From assembly GCA_023258775.1 (NCBI GenBank), contig JALQWJ010000063.1:1-7795 (forward strand): 7,795 nt of DNA, read 5' to 3'. The number at the start of each line of letters is the position of its first letter. The stretch's first letter is position 1. Below, piece after piece: positions 1-7,532 of this stretch. This stretch comes from Burkholderiaceae bacterium (lineage in GTDB: Bacteria; Pseudomonadota; Gammaproteobacteria; Burkholderiales; Burkholderiaceae_E). Position numbers and translations under genes: made by a program. The notes beneath the pieces were generated by a model. The model ran no database searches. It was not told where the DNA came from and saw nothing but the letters and a program-made list of their open reading frames with translations.

Positions 1-1
1 G

Positions 2-1861
2 CTTGGCGACAAGGCAGCGATCGACGCGACCTTTGCAAATGCAGCCCATGTCACAAAACTTGAATACCGCAATAATCGCTTGATTCCCAATGCGATTGAA
101 CCGCGTGCTGCCAATGCCATCTACAACCGGTCAGACGAGAGTTACACCTTGCATGTTGCCAATCAAAACCCGCATGTTGAGCGCCTATTAATGGCTGCCT
201 TTGTGCTCGGTATTCCTGAGCACAAGCTACGTGTGGTTGCTCCTGACGTCGGCGGCGGTTTTGGTTCGAAGATCTTCCTCTATGCGGAAGAAACCGTGCT
301 GGTTTGGGCCTCCAAGCAGGTCAATCGTCCCATCAAGTGGACCGCAGAACGAAGCGAAGCTTTTCTGACCGATGCACACGGACGCGATCATGTCACCGTC
401 GCCGAGATGGCCGCTGATCAAAACGGCAAGTTTCTTGCCATGCGGGTACACACCAGGGCGAATTTAGGCGCTTACCTGTCTACCTTTGCCTCGTCGGTTC
501 CAACGATTCTCTATGCCACCCTGTTGGCAGGCCAGTACACCACGCCACAAATTTTCTGTGAAGTGAAGGGTGTGTTTACCAACACAGCGCCAGTGGATGC
601 CTATCGCGGTGCGGGCCGACCAGAAGCAACCTATGTGGTCGAGCGACTTGTCGAGACGGTCGCCAAGGAAATGGGGATCGACCCGGCTGAGATCCGTCGT
701 CGCAACTTTATTCGTAGCTTTCCCTACGCTACACCCGTTGGCCTAACTTACGACACGGGCGATTACGAAGTTCATTTGGCAAGAGCGCTCGAGAAGGCCG
801 ACGTTGCAGGCTTTGCAGCCCGTAAGCAAGCCTCGGCTGATCGAGGTCTGCTTCGTGGCCTGGGCTACTCCTGCTACATCGAAGCATGTGGTTTGGCGCC
901 CTCGAATATTGCGGGTGCACTCGGTGCGCGTGCTGGCCTTTTTGAAGCAGGGGAAGTCCGTGTTCATCCGACAGGCAAAGTAACCGTCTATACAGGATCG
1001 CACAGCCACGGTCAGGGGCATGAAACAACCTTTGCCCAGGTGGTTGCCGACCGGCTTGGTATTCCCATGGAGGATGTCGACATTGTTCATGGTGACACAG
1101 GCAAAGTCTTGTTCGGCATGGGTACTTATGGTTCGAGGTCCTTATCGGTTGGCGGTACTGCGATTGTTAAGGCGGTAGACAAAGTCATCGCCAAAGGGAA
1201 AAAAATCGCTGCCCATTTGCTTGAAGCTGCTGATGGGGATATCGAGTTTGAAGGTGGCAACTTCAAGGTTGCCGGCACCGACAAGAGCCTGCCCTTCGCA
1301 CAAATTGCCCTGACCGCCTATGTGCCTCACAACTACCCGCTCGATAAGCTTGAGCCAGGTTTGAATGAAAACGCATTTTATGACCCAACCAATTTCACGT
1401 ATCCCTCGGGGTCATACATTTGTGAGGTCGAGGTTGATCCCGATACTGGTGTGGTGAAAGTGGACCGCTTCACAGCGGTTGATGACTTTGGCAATGTGGT
1501 CAACCCGATGATTGTTGAAGGCCAGGTCCACGGCGGCCTTGCACAGGGTATCGGTCAGGCACTGCTCGAACATGGCGTTTACGATCACGATTCAGGCCAA
1601 CTGCTTTCGGGCTCTTACATGGACTATGCCATGCCTCGCGCCGACGACTTGCCGCATTTCGAAGTCGAGACCGTTAAGGGAACCCCATGCACCCACAACC
1701 CGCTCGGCGTGAAAGGCTGTGGCGAAGCTGGCGCAATTGGTTCGCCTGCGGCCCTGATCAACGCACTTTGCGATGCCTTATGGAGCCTTGGTGTCAAAGA
1801 CCTTGATATGCCAGCAAGTCCTCATAATGTGTGGAAAGCGATTCAGCATGCCAAAGCTTAA
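2..1861 (+). CDS. coxL: Form II CO dehydrogenase-type molybdopterin-binding large subunit (CoxL-like), 5' truncated by window
   Basis: The reading frame is open from base 2, so the true start lies upstream; 619 codons are visible. CoxL proteins are usually near 780-800 residues, so roughly 170 N-terminal residues are missing. Seen: a GGGFGSK molybdopterin-binding motif near 251-271, the AYRGAGR active-site loop at 599-619, a [11 protein letters not shown] cofactor-binding segment near 1010-1045, and [11 protein letters not shown] with the presumed catalytic glutamate codon at 1724-1726. Form I (true Cu-Mo) CO dehydrogenases carry AYxCSFR with a copper-ligating cysteine. AYRGAGR is the form II signature, so CO is not an assured substrate, and an aldehyde, purine or other heterocycle hydroxylase is possible. 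The protein would work in the cytoplasm or at the inner membrane as an L-M-S complex that oxidises substrate at Mo and passes electrons through Fe-S and FAD. coxM and a coxD-like gene follow on the same strand. The family call is firm and the substrate is open. Confidence 0.93.
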   Translation, partial: LGDKAAIDATFANAAHVTKLEYRNNRLIPNAIEPRAANAIYNRSDESYTLHVANQNPHVERLLMAAFVLGIPEHKLRVVAPDVGGGFGSKIFLYAEETVLVWASKQVNRPIKWTAERSEAFLTDAHGRDHVTVAEMAADQNGKFLAMRVHTRANLGAYLSTFASSVPTILYATLLAGQYTTPQIFCEVKGVFTNTAPVDAYRGAGRPEATYVVERLVETVAKEMGIDPAEIRRRNFIRSFPYATPVGLTYDTGDYEVHLARALEKADVAGFAARKQASADRGLLRGLGYSCYIEACGLAPSNIAGALGARAGLFEAGEVRVHPTGKVTVYTGSHSHGQGHETTFAQVVADRLGIPMEDVDIVHGDTGKVLFGMGTYGSRSLSVGGTAIVKAVDKVIAKGKKIAAHLLEAADGDIEFEGGNFKVAGTDKSLPFAQIALTAYVPHNYPLDKLEPGLNENAFYDPTNFTYPSGSYICEVEVDPDTGVVKVDRFTAVDDFGNVVNPMIVEGQVHGGLAQGIGQALLEHGVYDHDSGQLLSGSYMDYAMPRADDLPHFEVETVKGTPCTHNPLGVKGCGEAGAIGSPAALINALCDALWSLGVKDLDMPASPHNVWKAIQHAKA

Positions 1862-1868
1862 GGCTGCC

Positions 1869-1893
1869 GCGATGCTGTCAGGAGCGGCATCGC
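1869..1893 (+). other. Intercistronic stem-loop after coxL
   Basis: GCGATGC (1869-1875) and GCATCGC (1887-1893) form a perfect 7-bp stem around an 11-base loop, eight bases after the coxL stop. No T-run follows, so it does not look like an intrinsic terminator. It sits in a 128-bp gap between coxL and coxM, and no other gene or promoter was recognised in that gap. It could stabilise the upstream message or be chance. Confidence 0.35.
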
Positions 1894-1989
1894 TTATCAG
1901 CCGAGGTAATTAACGCAACAAACAATGCCAAACCAAGCGTCCTCGCGGCAAAGCCCGGGGACGCGTCGACGAGGAAAGAGGATTTCATC

Positions 1990-2775
1990 ATGACCATTGC
2001 TTATCACCGTCCCAGTTCCGTCGCTGATGCTTCAGGACTTGCTGCTGCCCATAGCGACGGACGCTTGCTCGCAGGCGGACAATCGCTGCTACCCGCCATT
2101 CGCTTGGGTCTGTCTGACCCGAGTGACCTGATCGATTTAGGTCGAATCGCCGAACTCAGGGGTATTCACGAAGAAGCCGCCGGTCTTCGAATCGGTGCGA
2201 TGTGCACCCACGCCGAAGTCGCAGCCTCTGAAACGGTAAAGCATTTGATTCCAGCACTTGCACAACTTGCCGGACACATCGGCGACCGCGCTGTTCGTAA
2301 TCGCGGCACGCTTGGTGGCAGTCTTGCCAACAATGACCCGGCCGCTTGCTACCCCGCCGCAGTACTTGGACTTGGCGCCACGATTCATACCAATAAGCGC
2401 GATATCGCTGGTGATGATTTTTTCACCGGTGTTTACTCAACGGCACTTGAAGAAGGCGAAGTCATCATTTCGGTGAACTTTCCCGTACCAAAAGCCGCCG
2501 GCTGGCAAAAATTTAAACAGCCCGCTTCGCGTTTTTCAATCGTTGGCGTCTTCGTTTCACAGGGCAGCCAAGGTGTCCGCGTGGCAGTCACTGGCGCTGC
2601 AGCTTGCGTGTTTCGTGCAAGCGCCATCGAGGCTGCGCTCAGCGCAAACTGGTCGTCGGCTTCTGCAAAGTCAGTCCATGTTGATGCTGCCGAACTCAAC
2701 AGCGATTTGCATGCAAGCGCTGAATATAGGGCTCATCTGATCCCTGTTCTTGCGGCTCGAGCAGTCGCAGCCTAA
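1990..2775 (+). CDS. coxM: CO dehydrogenase-type FAD-binding medium subunit (CoxM-like)
   Basis: This 261-residue flavoprotein subunit takes electrons from the Fe-S small subunit of the molybdenum hydroxylase and reduces the terminal acceptor. The start is the ATG at 1990, preceded by AGAGGA (1977-1982) with 7 nt spacing. The frame stays open further upstream, but the extra residues have no family character. Seen: the N-terminal FAD-binding motif AGGQSLLP (residues 28-35), the second FAD motif TLGGSLANNDPAA (residues 107-119), and KFKQPASRFSIVG (about 174-186), which leads into the CoxM C-terminal domain. That domain ends with a LNSDLHASAEYRAHLIPVLA-type segment typical of the family. Length is normal and no motif is missing. 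It lies 128 bp after coxL, a wider gap than usual for subunits of one enzyme. The order L-M here differs from the M-S-L order of form I cox operons; a coxS gene may lie upstream of the window. Confidence 0.93.
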   Translation: MTIAYHRPSSVADASGLAAAHSDGRLLAGGQSLLPAIRLGLSDPSDLIDLGRIAELRGIHEEAAGLRIGAMCTHAEVAASETVKHLIPALAQLAGHIGDRAVRNRGTLGGSLANNDPAACYPAAVLGLGATIHTNKRDIAGDDFFTGVYSTALEEGEVIISVNFPVPKAAGWQKFKQPASRFSIVGVFVSQGSQGVRVAVTGAAACVFRASAIEAALSANWSSASAKSVHVDAAELNSDLHASAEYRAHLIPVLAARAVAA

Positions 2776-2806
2776 AGACTTCGGTTTGGGCGGGTCTCCA
2801 AGAGCG

Positions 2807-3829
2807 ATGGCCACCGAGGCAGACCCGTCATCTCATCGCTCATCGGCCTTGGCATATCCAAGCCCTGCATTGCTCGACGCTAAGCTTCGGGCTCATGGTC
2901 ATTTCGCGGACGCGTCTGTCCTGCAATCGTTACACCTGGCCTTAAGACTCAAAAAGGCTTTGCTTCTCGATGGACCGAGCGGCAGCGGCAAAACACATCT
3001 AGCTGATACTTACGCCAGGTCACTGGGTCTGACACCAATACGGCTCATCGTGCACCCCGACTCTCAGCGCGAAGACGCATCTTACGACTGGAATTACAGT
3101 CGTCAGTTACTGGGTTTACGCTTAACCACAATGCGAGGCCAGCAGGGTAAGCGCTTGCTTGAGCGCGCTGCACCCCACGACCAGGGCGGAAAACACATCG
3201 AGCCTTCGGCCGTCAAACAAGTCATGGACGAAGACAATCTCATTGCCAAGCCCTTGTTACAAACAATTCGCGCCTCGAAGCCCGGCAGGCCTGCTGTACT
3301 GATTATTGAGGGACTCGAGCAGGCAAGTGCGGCACTCGACGGCGTGCTAATGCCCTTTTTAGATGATTATCGAGTTGATATTGACGGTCTGGGGGGACTT
3401 CGCGCCAGTGAAACTCCTGTCATCTTTATGACCAGCCAGGACGCAAGAAGAATCAGCGACCCCCTACGTCGTCGCGCCCTTTACCAGTACTGCCCTTTTC
3501 CCTCGGCAGCGCGCGAATGGCGCATGCTTCAAGCGGCGGTCCCCGATGCCGGACCGCGACTAAGTCAGGCTGTCATCGAGTTTGTTCGCGGCCTGCGGAT
3601 TTCTGACTTGGCGCAGCGACCAGGGATGGACCAGTTGATTGCTTGGACCAAAACGCTCCGTCAGCTTGATGCGCTGAGCCTTGATCCTGAGGTGATTCAT
3701 AACACCTTGGGCTTGCTGCTCAAACACCAACACGAACTGAGACCGCTTGCAGGCACCGATGCAAGCGCATGGCTAGCCGAGCTTCAACAGCGTGCACAAA
3801 ACACAGCTGTCATCGGGCTGTCATCCTGA
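2807..3829 (+). CDS. coxD: CoxD-like MoxR-family AAA+ ATPase with degenerate Walker B
   Basis: The predicted product has 340 residues from the ATG at 2807. A TTG at 2750 would add 19 residues and overlap coxM, but it has no better ribosome site, so the start is uncertain. Seen: Walker A GPSGSGKT (residues 56-63), then IRL and DWNYSRQLL (about 78-102), which match the CoxD-type block (IRLQCYEG...YEWNYxRQ). Further on are IAKPLLQTI (146-154) and SDPLRRRALYQY (218-228), comparable to the family's DALKRRCLYHW. CoxD proteins are MoxR-type ATPases that help mature the molybdenum active site of CO dehydrogenase, usually with the VWA protein CoxE. Oddities: Walker B reads VLIIEGLEQ where the family has LLIDEIDR, so the catalytic acidic pair is lost, and the sensor-1 asparagine of TSN is glutamine (TSQ, residues 209-211). 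ATP binding may persist without normal hydrolysis. No coxE follows. The last seven codons and the stop region overlap the phoB promoter. Confidence 0.82.
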   Translation: MATEADPSSHRSSALAYPSPALLDAKLRAHGHFADASVLQSLHLALRLKKALLLDGPSGSGKTHLADTYARSLGLTPIRLIVHPDSQREDASYDWNYSRQLLGLRLTTMRGQQGKRLLERAAPHDQGGKHIEPSAVKQVMDEDNLIAKPLLQTIRASKPGRPAVLIIEGLEQASAALDGVLMPFLDDYRVDIDGLGGLRASETPVIFMTSQDARRISDPLRRRALYQYCPFPSAAREWRMLQAAVPDAGPRLSQAVIEFVRGLRISDLAQRPGMDQLIAWTKTLRQLDALSLDPEVIHNTLGLLLKHQHELRPLAGTDASAWLAELQQRAQNTAVIGLSS

Positions 3830-3840
3830 GCACCTATGCT
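3807..3840 (+). promoter_or_regulatory. Pho box and -10 of the phoBR promoter
   Basis: CTGTCAT (3807-3813), CGGG, CTGTCAT (3818-3824) form two perfect PhoB half-sites as an 11-bp direct repeat, the classic Pho box layout. TATGCT (3835-3840, 4 of 6 to TATAAT) starts after a 10-bp gap, as expected for a PhoB-dependent promoter in which the box replaces the -35 element. Transcription would begin near 3847, giving a leader of only about 11 nt before the phoB ATG. The box lies inside the 3' end of the CoxD-like gene, just before its TGA at 3827-3829. The half-sites and spacing are seen directly; the regulation is inferred. Confidence 0.85.
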
Positions 3841-3857
3841 GCGCCGAGGGTTAAGAC

Positions 3858-4544
3858 ATGAGCGCACGCATACTGATCATTGAAGACGAACCGGCCATCC
3901 GAGAGCTCATCCAGGTCAATTTGAGCCACGCAGGCTTTGAGGTGGTGAGTGCTGAATACGCCTCCGAAGGTAAGCGAGAAATTGACTACCGTTTGCCTGA
4001 CTTAATTTTGCTTGACTGGATGCTCCCCGACTTCTCCGGTATCGAGTTAGCCAAACAACTGCGTCAGGATATTCGAACCAAGAAGCTTCCCATCATCATG
4101 CTCACGGCAAGGGCAGAAGAATTTGACAAACTTGCCGGATTTGACGCAGGTGCGGACGATTACATCACCAAGCCCTTCTCACCGCGAGAACTCCTCGCCC
4201 GAGTCAAGGCTTTGCTTCGACGGACCGCGCCTGAAGCGAGCGGCGTCCCAATCACCATTGGCAAGCTCACCCTTGATCCACAGTCCTTTCGGGTGAATGC
4301 GGATCAGGAGTCGATCAATCTCAGCCCCACCGAGTTTCGCCTATTGCACTACATGATGTCTCACGCCGATAAAGTGTTAAGCCGAAGCAAACTCTTGGAT
4401 GAGGTCTGGGGTGACCATGTCTTTATCGAAGAGCGCACGGTTGATGTGCATATTCGGCGCTTAAGGCTTGCGCTCCAACCCTATGGCTGCGACCACATGG
4501 TCGAAACCGTACGCGGAGGCGGTTACCGATTCGTGCCAACCTGA
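3858..4544 (+). CDS. phoB: Phosphate regulon response regulator PhoB
   Basis: This 228-residue OmpR/PhoB-class response regulator would be phosphorylated by PhoR under phosphate limitation and would bind Pho boxes to activate phosphate-acquisition genes. Seen: a receiver domain at residues 3-121 with acidic pocket E9/D10, phospho-acceptor D53 in LLDWMLPD, T83 and K105 (TKPFSP). A winged-helix domain follows (about 130-228) with LSPTEFRLL, the recognition helix EERTVDVHIRRLRLAL and the closing VETVRGGGYRF wing. All key residues are present and the length is normal. The ATG at 3858 is preceded by GAGGG (3846-3850) with 7 nt spacing. phoR follows after 23 bp, so the two are probably cotranscribed. 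The Pho box at 3807-3824 implies positive autoregulation. A second PhoB-type gene starts at 6045. Confidence 0.95.
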   Translation: MSARILIIEDEPAIRELIQVNLSHAGFEVVSAEYASEGKREIDYRLPDLILLDWMLPDFSGIELAKQLRQDIRTKKLPIIMLTARAEEFDKLAGFDAGADDYITKPFSPRELLARVKALLRRTAPEASGVPITIGKLTLDPQSFRVNADQESINLSPTEFRLLHYMMSHADKVLSRSKLLDEVWGDHVFIEERTVDVHIRRLRLALQPYGCDHMVETVRGGGYRFVPT

Positions 4545-4567
4545 GGCTGGCGCGCTATGCTCGGCGC

Positions 4568-5869
4568 ATGCTACGCCCCAAACCCTTGCTCTTACTTATC
4601 ATCTTAGGCGGCGGCGCCGCCTGGCTTGCTTCACGCGATGAGGCATTGCTCGCGCTTGCCTGGCTTGCCTCGGGGCTGATCCCCTGGGTACTGTATGACA
4701 TGTGGCGTATCCAGCAATTGCGCTGGTGGCTCGCCCTACCGAGCAAGCGCGATTTGCCGACTGCGCCGGGCGCCTGGGGTGCGATTTATACTCGACTGAA
4801 TTTGATCGCCCAGCGCAGCGACAGTGAACTCAAAGACATGCGTCGTGAGATCGATCATGTTTATAAAGCAGTCGACGAATTACCTGAGGGTGTTATCGTG
4901 CTCGATCGATTTCAGCACGTCCTTTGGGCCAATCGAACCGCACAACAATTACTTGGGATTTTCGGCGAACGCAAACCGATTCATCACTTTTTGCGTGAAC
5001 CCGCCGTGCTCGACATGCTTGAGAAAGCACATCAAATCGCTTCGCCTGAATCCCGCACGAGCTTGAGCAGTCTTCCCGATCAATTAGGACGGTTTTTTGA
5101 GTTTCGGCTGCACCAGTCCGACACAGGCGAACAGCTGCTGGTTTTTCGCGACACAACCGATGCGGCAAGGCTTGATGCGATGCGCCGAGACTTCGTCGCC
5201 AATGTTTCCCATGAGATCCGAACACCGATTACCGTGATCGCGGGCTTTTCAGAAACCATGCTGAGTATTCCATGCAATGAAGAGCAGACCCAGAACTATC
5301 TTCAGGAGATCCTCCGGCAAAGCGGCACCATGAGCCGACTGGTTGAGGATTTGCTGACGCTCTCAAGCCTCGAAAATGCCTTGGCACCTCCGAAAGGCAG
5401 CTCGATTGCGGTACACACAATGCTGCAATCCATGTGCGACGAGGCAAGGGTTATCTCGGCTGGGCGCCATGATGTTGCGATTGATTTACAAGGGCCTGCA
5501 GCACTTGAAGGTGCAGGCAATGAAATCGAAAGCGCGATTCGTAATCTGATTACTAATGCGATTCGCTACACACCGGAAGGTGGGCATATTCGAATCACAT
5601 GGCGGGTTCGTGATCATGAGGGCTGGATTACTGTTATTGATAACGGTATAGGTATTGCATCAGAACATCTGCCACGACTTACGGAGCGCTTTTATCGCGT
5701 TGACCGTGGGCGCTCGCGCGCTGCGGGTGGTACGGGCTTGGGCCTTGCGATTGTCAAACACGTCATGAACCGCCATCAAGGACGCATCGAAGTCCACTCC
5801 CAACCTGGCAAGGGAAGTCAGTTCTCGCTCGTGTTTCCGGCAAGCCGGGTGCATGCAGCAGCAAATTAA
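4568..5869 (+). CDS. phoR: Phosphate regulon sensor histidine kinase PhoR
   Basis: This 433-residue inner-membrane sensor kinase is the partner of PhoB. Seen: two hydrophobic segments (about residues 6-21 and 26-43) with a short polar turn, then a linker and a PAS-like domain (about 102-200, with ELPEGVIVLD and WANRTAQQLLGI). The dimerisation/phosphotransfer helix follows with H215 in NVSHEIRTP. The ATPase domain has N-box NLITNAIRYTPEGG (N326, N330), G1 DNGIGI (358-363), the F-box region ERFYRVD and G2 GGTGLGLAIVKH (387-398). All catalytic boxes are intact. The lack of a large periplasmic domain is typical of PhoR, which senses phosphate through the Pst transporter and PhoU. The ATG at 4568 is the only plausible start after the phoB stop. 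No strong ribosome site is seen (GAGG at 4543-4546 is too far), so translational coupling to phoB is likely. Confidence 0.95.
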   Translation: MLRPKPLLLLIILGGGAAWLASRDEALLALAWLASGLIPWVLYDMWRIQQLRWWLALPSKRDLPTAPGAWGAIYTRLNLIAQRSDSELKDMRREIDHVYKAVDELPEGVIVLDRFQHVLWANRTAQQLLGIFGERKPIHHFLREPAVLDMLEKAHQIASPESRTSLSSLPDQLGRFFEFRLHQSDTGEQLLVFRDTTDAARLDAMRRDFVANVSHEIRTPITVIAGFSETMLSIPCNEEQTQNYLQEILRQSGTMSRLVEDLLTLSSLENALAPPKGSSIAVHTMLQSMCDEARVISAGRHDVAIDLQGPAALEGAGNEIESAIRNLITNAIRYTPEGGHIRITWRVRDHEGWITVIDNGIGIASEHLPRLTERFYRVDRGRSRAAGGTGLGLAIVKHVMNRHQGRIEVHSQPGKGSQFSLVFPASRVHAAAN

Positions 5870-5928
5870 AAAATAGGCGTTATTGGGCAGGCAAATTCTT
5901 TTTTAACAAGATGAGTCCTGCGAAAAGG

Positions 5929-5984
5929 CTGTCATCGTCACGTCACCTTGCTGTCATCGCCTTGCCATAAGCCTTAGGTACTCT
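5929..5984 (+). promoter_or_regulatory. Tandem Pho box (four half-sites) before the second phoB-type gene
   Basis: Four 7-bp half-sites recur at exact 11-bp phasing: CTGTCAT (5929-5935, perfect), ACGTCAC (5940-5946, weak), CTGTCAT (5951-5957, perfect) and TTGCCAT (5962-5968, 5 of 7). The 4-bp spacers are CGTC, CTTG and CGCC. This would fit two PhoB dimers side by side. A weak -10 candidate, TACTCT (5979-5984, 3 of 6), begins after the same 10-bp gap seen at the other two Pho promoters of the window. The predicted transcript start is near 5991, giving a leader of about 54 nt. The phasing is seen; PhoB binding is inferred. Confidence 0.8.
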
Positions 5985-5996
5985 CGCGCGATGCTC

Positions 5997-6022
5997 GATC
6001 GCTTAGTAGCGTTAGAGCGATC
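5997..6022 (+). other. Hairpin in the leader of the second phoB-type gene
   Basis: GATCGCT (5997-6003) pairs perfectly with AGCGATC (6016-6022) around a 12-base loop. An A-run (6023-6028) and the ribosome site AGGA (6031-6034) follow. It would sit near the 5' end of the predicted transcript. There is no T-run on this strand, so it is not an intrinsic terminator. It may protect the 5' end or modulate translation, or may be chance. Confidence 0.4.
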
Positions 6023-6044
6023 AAAAAAGCAGGACTAAAAAAGC

Positions 6045-6755
6045 ATGCAAGTGGCAGAAACCGAACGCGTTCTCGTTGTTGAAGACGACGCTGCGATTCG
6101 TGAACTATTGAGAATCAATCTTAGCCACGCTGGCTACAGCCTGCGCTTGTGCGAGCGCGTGGATGAAGCCCGAGCCTTGCTAGGCCGAGAAACTTTTCAC
6201 CTTGCCATGCTCGATTGGATGCTGCCCGATGAAAGCGGGATCGAACTCATACAAAGCATCCGGCGGCAGCCAGAAACCATGCGGCTGCCAATCATCATGC
6301 TGACAGCACGCAATCAAGAGGCCGATCGTATTGCCGGGCTTGAAGCGGGTGCTGACGATTACTTGTCCAAACCGTTTTCAATGGCGGAGTTGATAGCGCG
6401 TGTCAAGGCTGTGATTCGTCGCGCGCAACCAGATATTGCGCGTGAACGACTTGAGCTAGACGGATTATGTCTTGAACCCGAAGCGCTTCGCGTGTCAATT
6501 CATGGAAGCACACTGCTGCTGAGCCCAACTGAATTCAGACTGCTGCATTGCTTTATGAGGCGGGTCGACAGGATGATCATGCGCAGTCAGTTGATTGCTG
6601 AGGTCTGGGAGCACCAACCTTATATTGATGAGCGCACTGTTGATGTACACGTGCGCCGCCTCAGACTTGCGCTAAAACCCTTTGGGTATGATCGGCTAAT
6701 TGAAACCGTTCGCGGTGGAGGCTATCGGCTTGCACCCCATGTAGGCGCACTTTGA
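6045..6755 (+). CDS. phoB: Second PhoB-type response regulator (orphan paralogue)
   Basis: This 236-residue OmpR/PhoB-class regulator is very similar to the phoB product at 3858. Seen: acidic pocket E13/D14/D15, phospho-acceptor D57 in MLDWMLPDESG, T87 and K109 (SKPFS), so the receiver is intact. The DNA-binding domain has LSPTEFRLL, a recognition helix DERTVDVHVRRLRLAL that differs from PhoB only by conservative changes, and IETVRGGGYRL. It should therefore read the same Pho boxes. The ATG at 6045 follows AGGA (6031-6034) with 10 nt spacing, and the N terminus is four residues longer than in PhoB. No kinase gene is adjacent; phoR lies upstream and phoU is convergent downstream. The four-half-site Pho box at 5929-5968 predicts strong induction on phosphate starvation. 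It could be a redundant activator, a modulator or a competitor of PhoB. The family is certain; the role is not known from the sequence. Confidence 0.92.
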   Translation: MQVAETERVLVVEDDAAIRELLRINLSHAGYSLRLCERVDEARALLGRETFHLAMLDWMLPDESGIELIQSIRRQPETMRLPIIMLTARNQEADRIAGLEAGADDYLSKPFSMAELIARVKAVIRRAQPDIARERLELDGLCLEPEALRVSIHGSTLLLSPTEFRLLHCFMRRVDRMIMRSQLIAEVWEHQPYIDERTVDVHVRRLRLALKPFGYDRLIETVRGGGYRLAPHVGAL

Positions 6756-6773
6756 TGAATCAAACTCGCCCAA

Positions 6774-6801
6774 GAACTGTGGTTCAGACTTTTTAAATCT
6801 G
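6774..6801. terminator. Possible weak terminator between convergent genes
   Basis: GAAC (6774-6777), TGTG and GTTC (6782-6785) make a short stem, followed after four bases by TTTTT (6790-6794). An overlapping imperfect dyad, CAGACTT (6785-6791) and AAATCTG (6795-6801), has one mismatch. The place, between the stop of the second phoB gene and the stop of phoU, suits a bidirectional terminator, but both stems are weak and overlap the phoU stop. Confidence 0.25.
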
Positions 6802-7476
6802 GTCGTTTTGATCGCTATGCCTAACGTCGACGCCGTCGACAACACCAACGACATAAGCGGCGATATTGCGCGCATGATCTGCCACACGCTCAACTGACTG
6901 CACCACAAAAATCGCATCAACACATGCGCTCGTGTCTTGGGGGAAGGATGATGCGAGCTTGATCAAAAGCGCCTGTAACTGATCACGCTTCTTGTCGATC
7001 TCGTTATCTTGTACCGAAAGGCGTGCAAACATATGATTGTCTTCACGGACCATGGCATCGATGGCAGAACGAAGCATATTGCCTGCCGACTCGCTCAGCG
7101 CGAGAATCTCAGCCAATGGCAGATGATCGCGAATCGACGACTTCATCAAACTGCTTGAGCGGAGCGCGATTTTTCTCGATTCGTCACCAATGCGCTCTAA
7201 GTCATTGATCGAATGAATCGCAGCCATGATGATTCGCAAATCAAGTGCCAGCGGTTGGCGTTTGGCCAGTAGCTCACTACACATATTGCTCGCTGCCAAA
7301 TGCTCAGCATCAATAACACGCTCCTGGCGGAGAATCTCGGTAGCTAGGCTTAAATCCGATTCTGTCAGCGCAAGCACCGCGCGGCGAAATTGTTGCTCGA
7401 CCCGGCCCGCCAGCTTCGTGACGGCCTTTTGCATCGACTGCATCTCTTCGTCGAAACTCTTTGCCGTATGTTCCAT
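6793..7476 (-). CDS. phoU: Phosphate signalling regulator PhoU
   Basis: This 227-residue cytoplasmic protein links the Pst transporter to PhoR and keeps PhoR in its inhibited state when phosphate is plentiful. Seen: an all-helical sequence with two PhoU repeats, each carrying the metal-binding signature: SINDLERIGDESRKIA (about residues 89-104) and VQSVERVADHARNIA (about 192-206). The N terminus (FDEEMQSMQKAVTKLAGRVEQQ) fits the first helix of PhoU. The ATG is at 7476-7474 on the - strand, preceded by GGAG (+ strand 7484-7487) with 7 nt spacing. In many proteobacteria phoU ends the pstSCAB operon. Here it is transcribed on its own toward the second phoB-type gene and away from the right-edge gene, so its promoter should lie within 7477-7747. 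I found no convincing Pho box oriented toward it. Confidence 0.95.
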   Translation of the reverse strand: MEHTAKSFDEEMQSMQKAVTKLAGRVEQQFRRAVLALTESDLSLATEILRQERVIDAEHLAASNMCSELLAKRQPLALDLRIIMAAIHSINDLERIGDESRKIALRSSSLMKSSIRDHLPLAEILALSESAGNMLRSAIDAMVREDNHMFARLSVQDNEIDKKRDQLQALLIKLASSFPQDTSACVDAIFVVQSVERVADHARNIAAYVVGVVDGVDVRHSDQNDQI

Positions 7477-7532
7477 TGCGCATCTCCGTGTTGTCGAGAC
7501 TGAACCTTAGTGGTCGATTGTGTCATTTTAAT

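Noticed and set aside
743..1090. Minus-strand open frames inside coxL (115 and 99 codons)
   Set aside because: They lie wholly within the strongly supported coxL frame and have no family motifs or ribosome site.
1875..1880. CTGTCA after coxL as a Pho box for coxM
   Set aside because: Only one half-site is present; 11 bp downstream there is no second match.
1831..1989. N-terminal extension of coxM back to 1831
   Set aside because: The extension would overlap coxL and has no CoxM-like residues; the ATG at 1990 has a good ribosome site and begins exactly where family similarity starts.
2750..2806. TTG start for the CoxD-like gene overlapping coxM
   Set aside because: It adds 19 residues with no family character and no ribosome site; the ATG at 2807 is preferred, although its own site is weak too.
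5866..5906. Intrinsic terminator after phoR from TTAAAAAA and TTTTTTAA
   Set aside because: The pairing is A/T only, the intervening bases form no GC-rich stem, and the loop is about 25 bases, so it is not a credible terminator.
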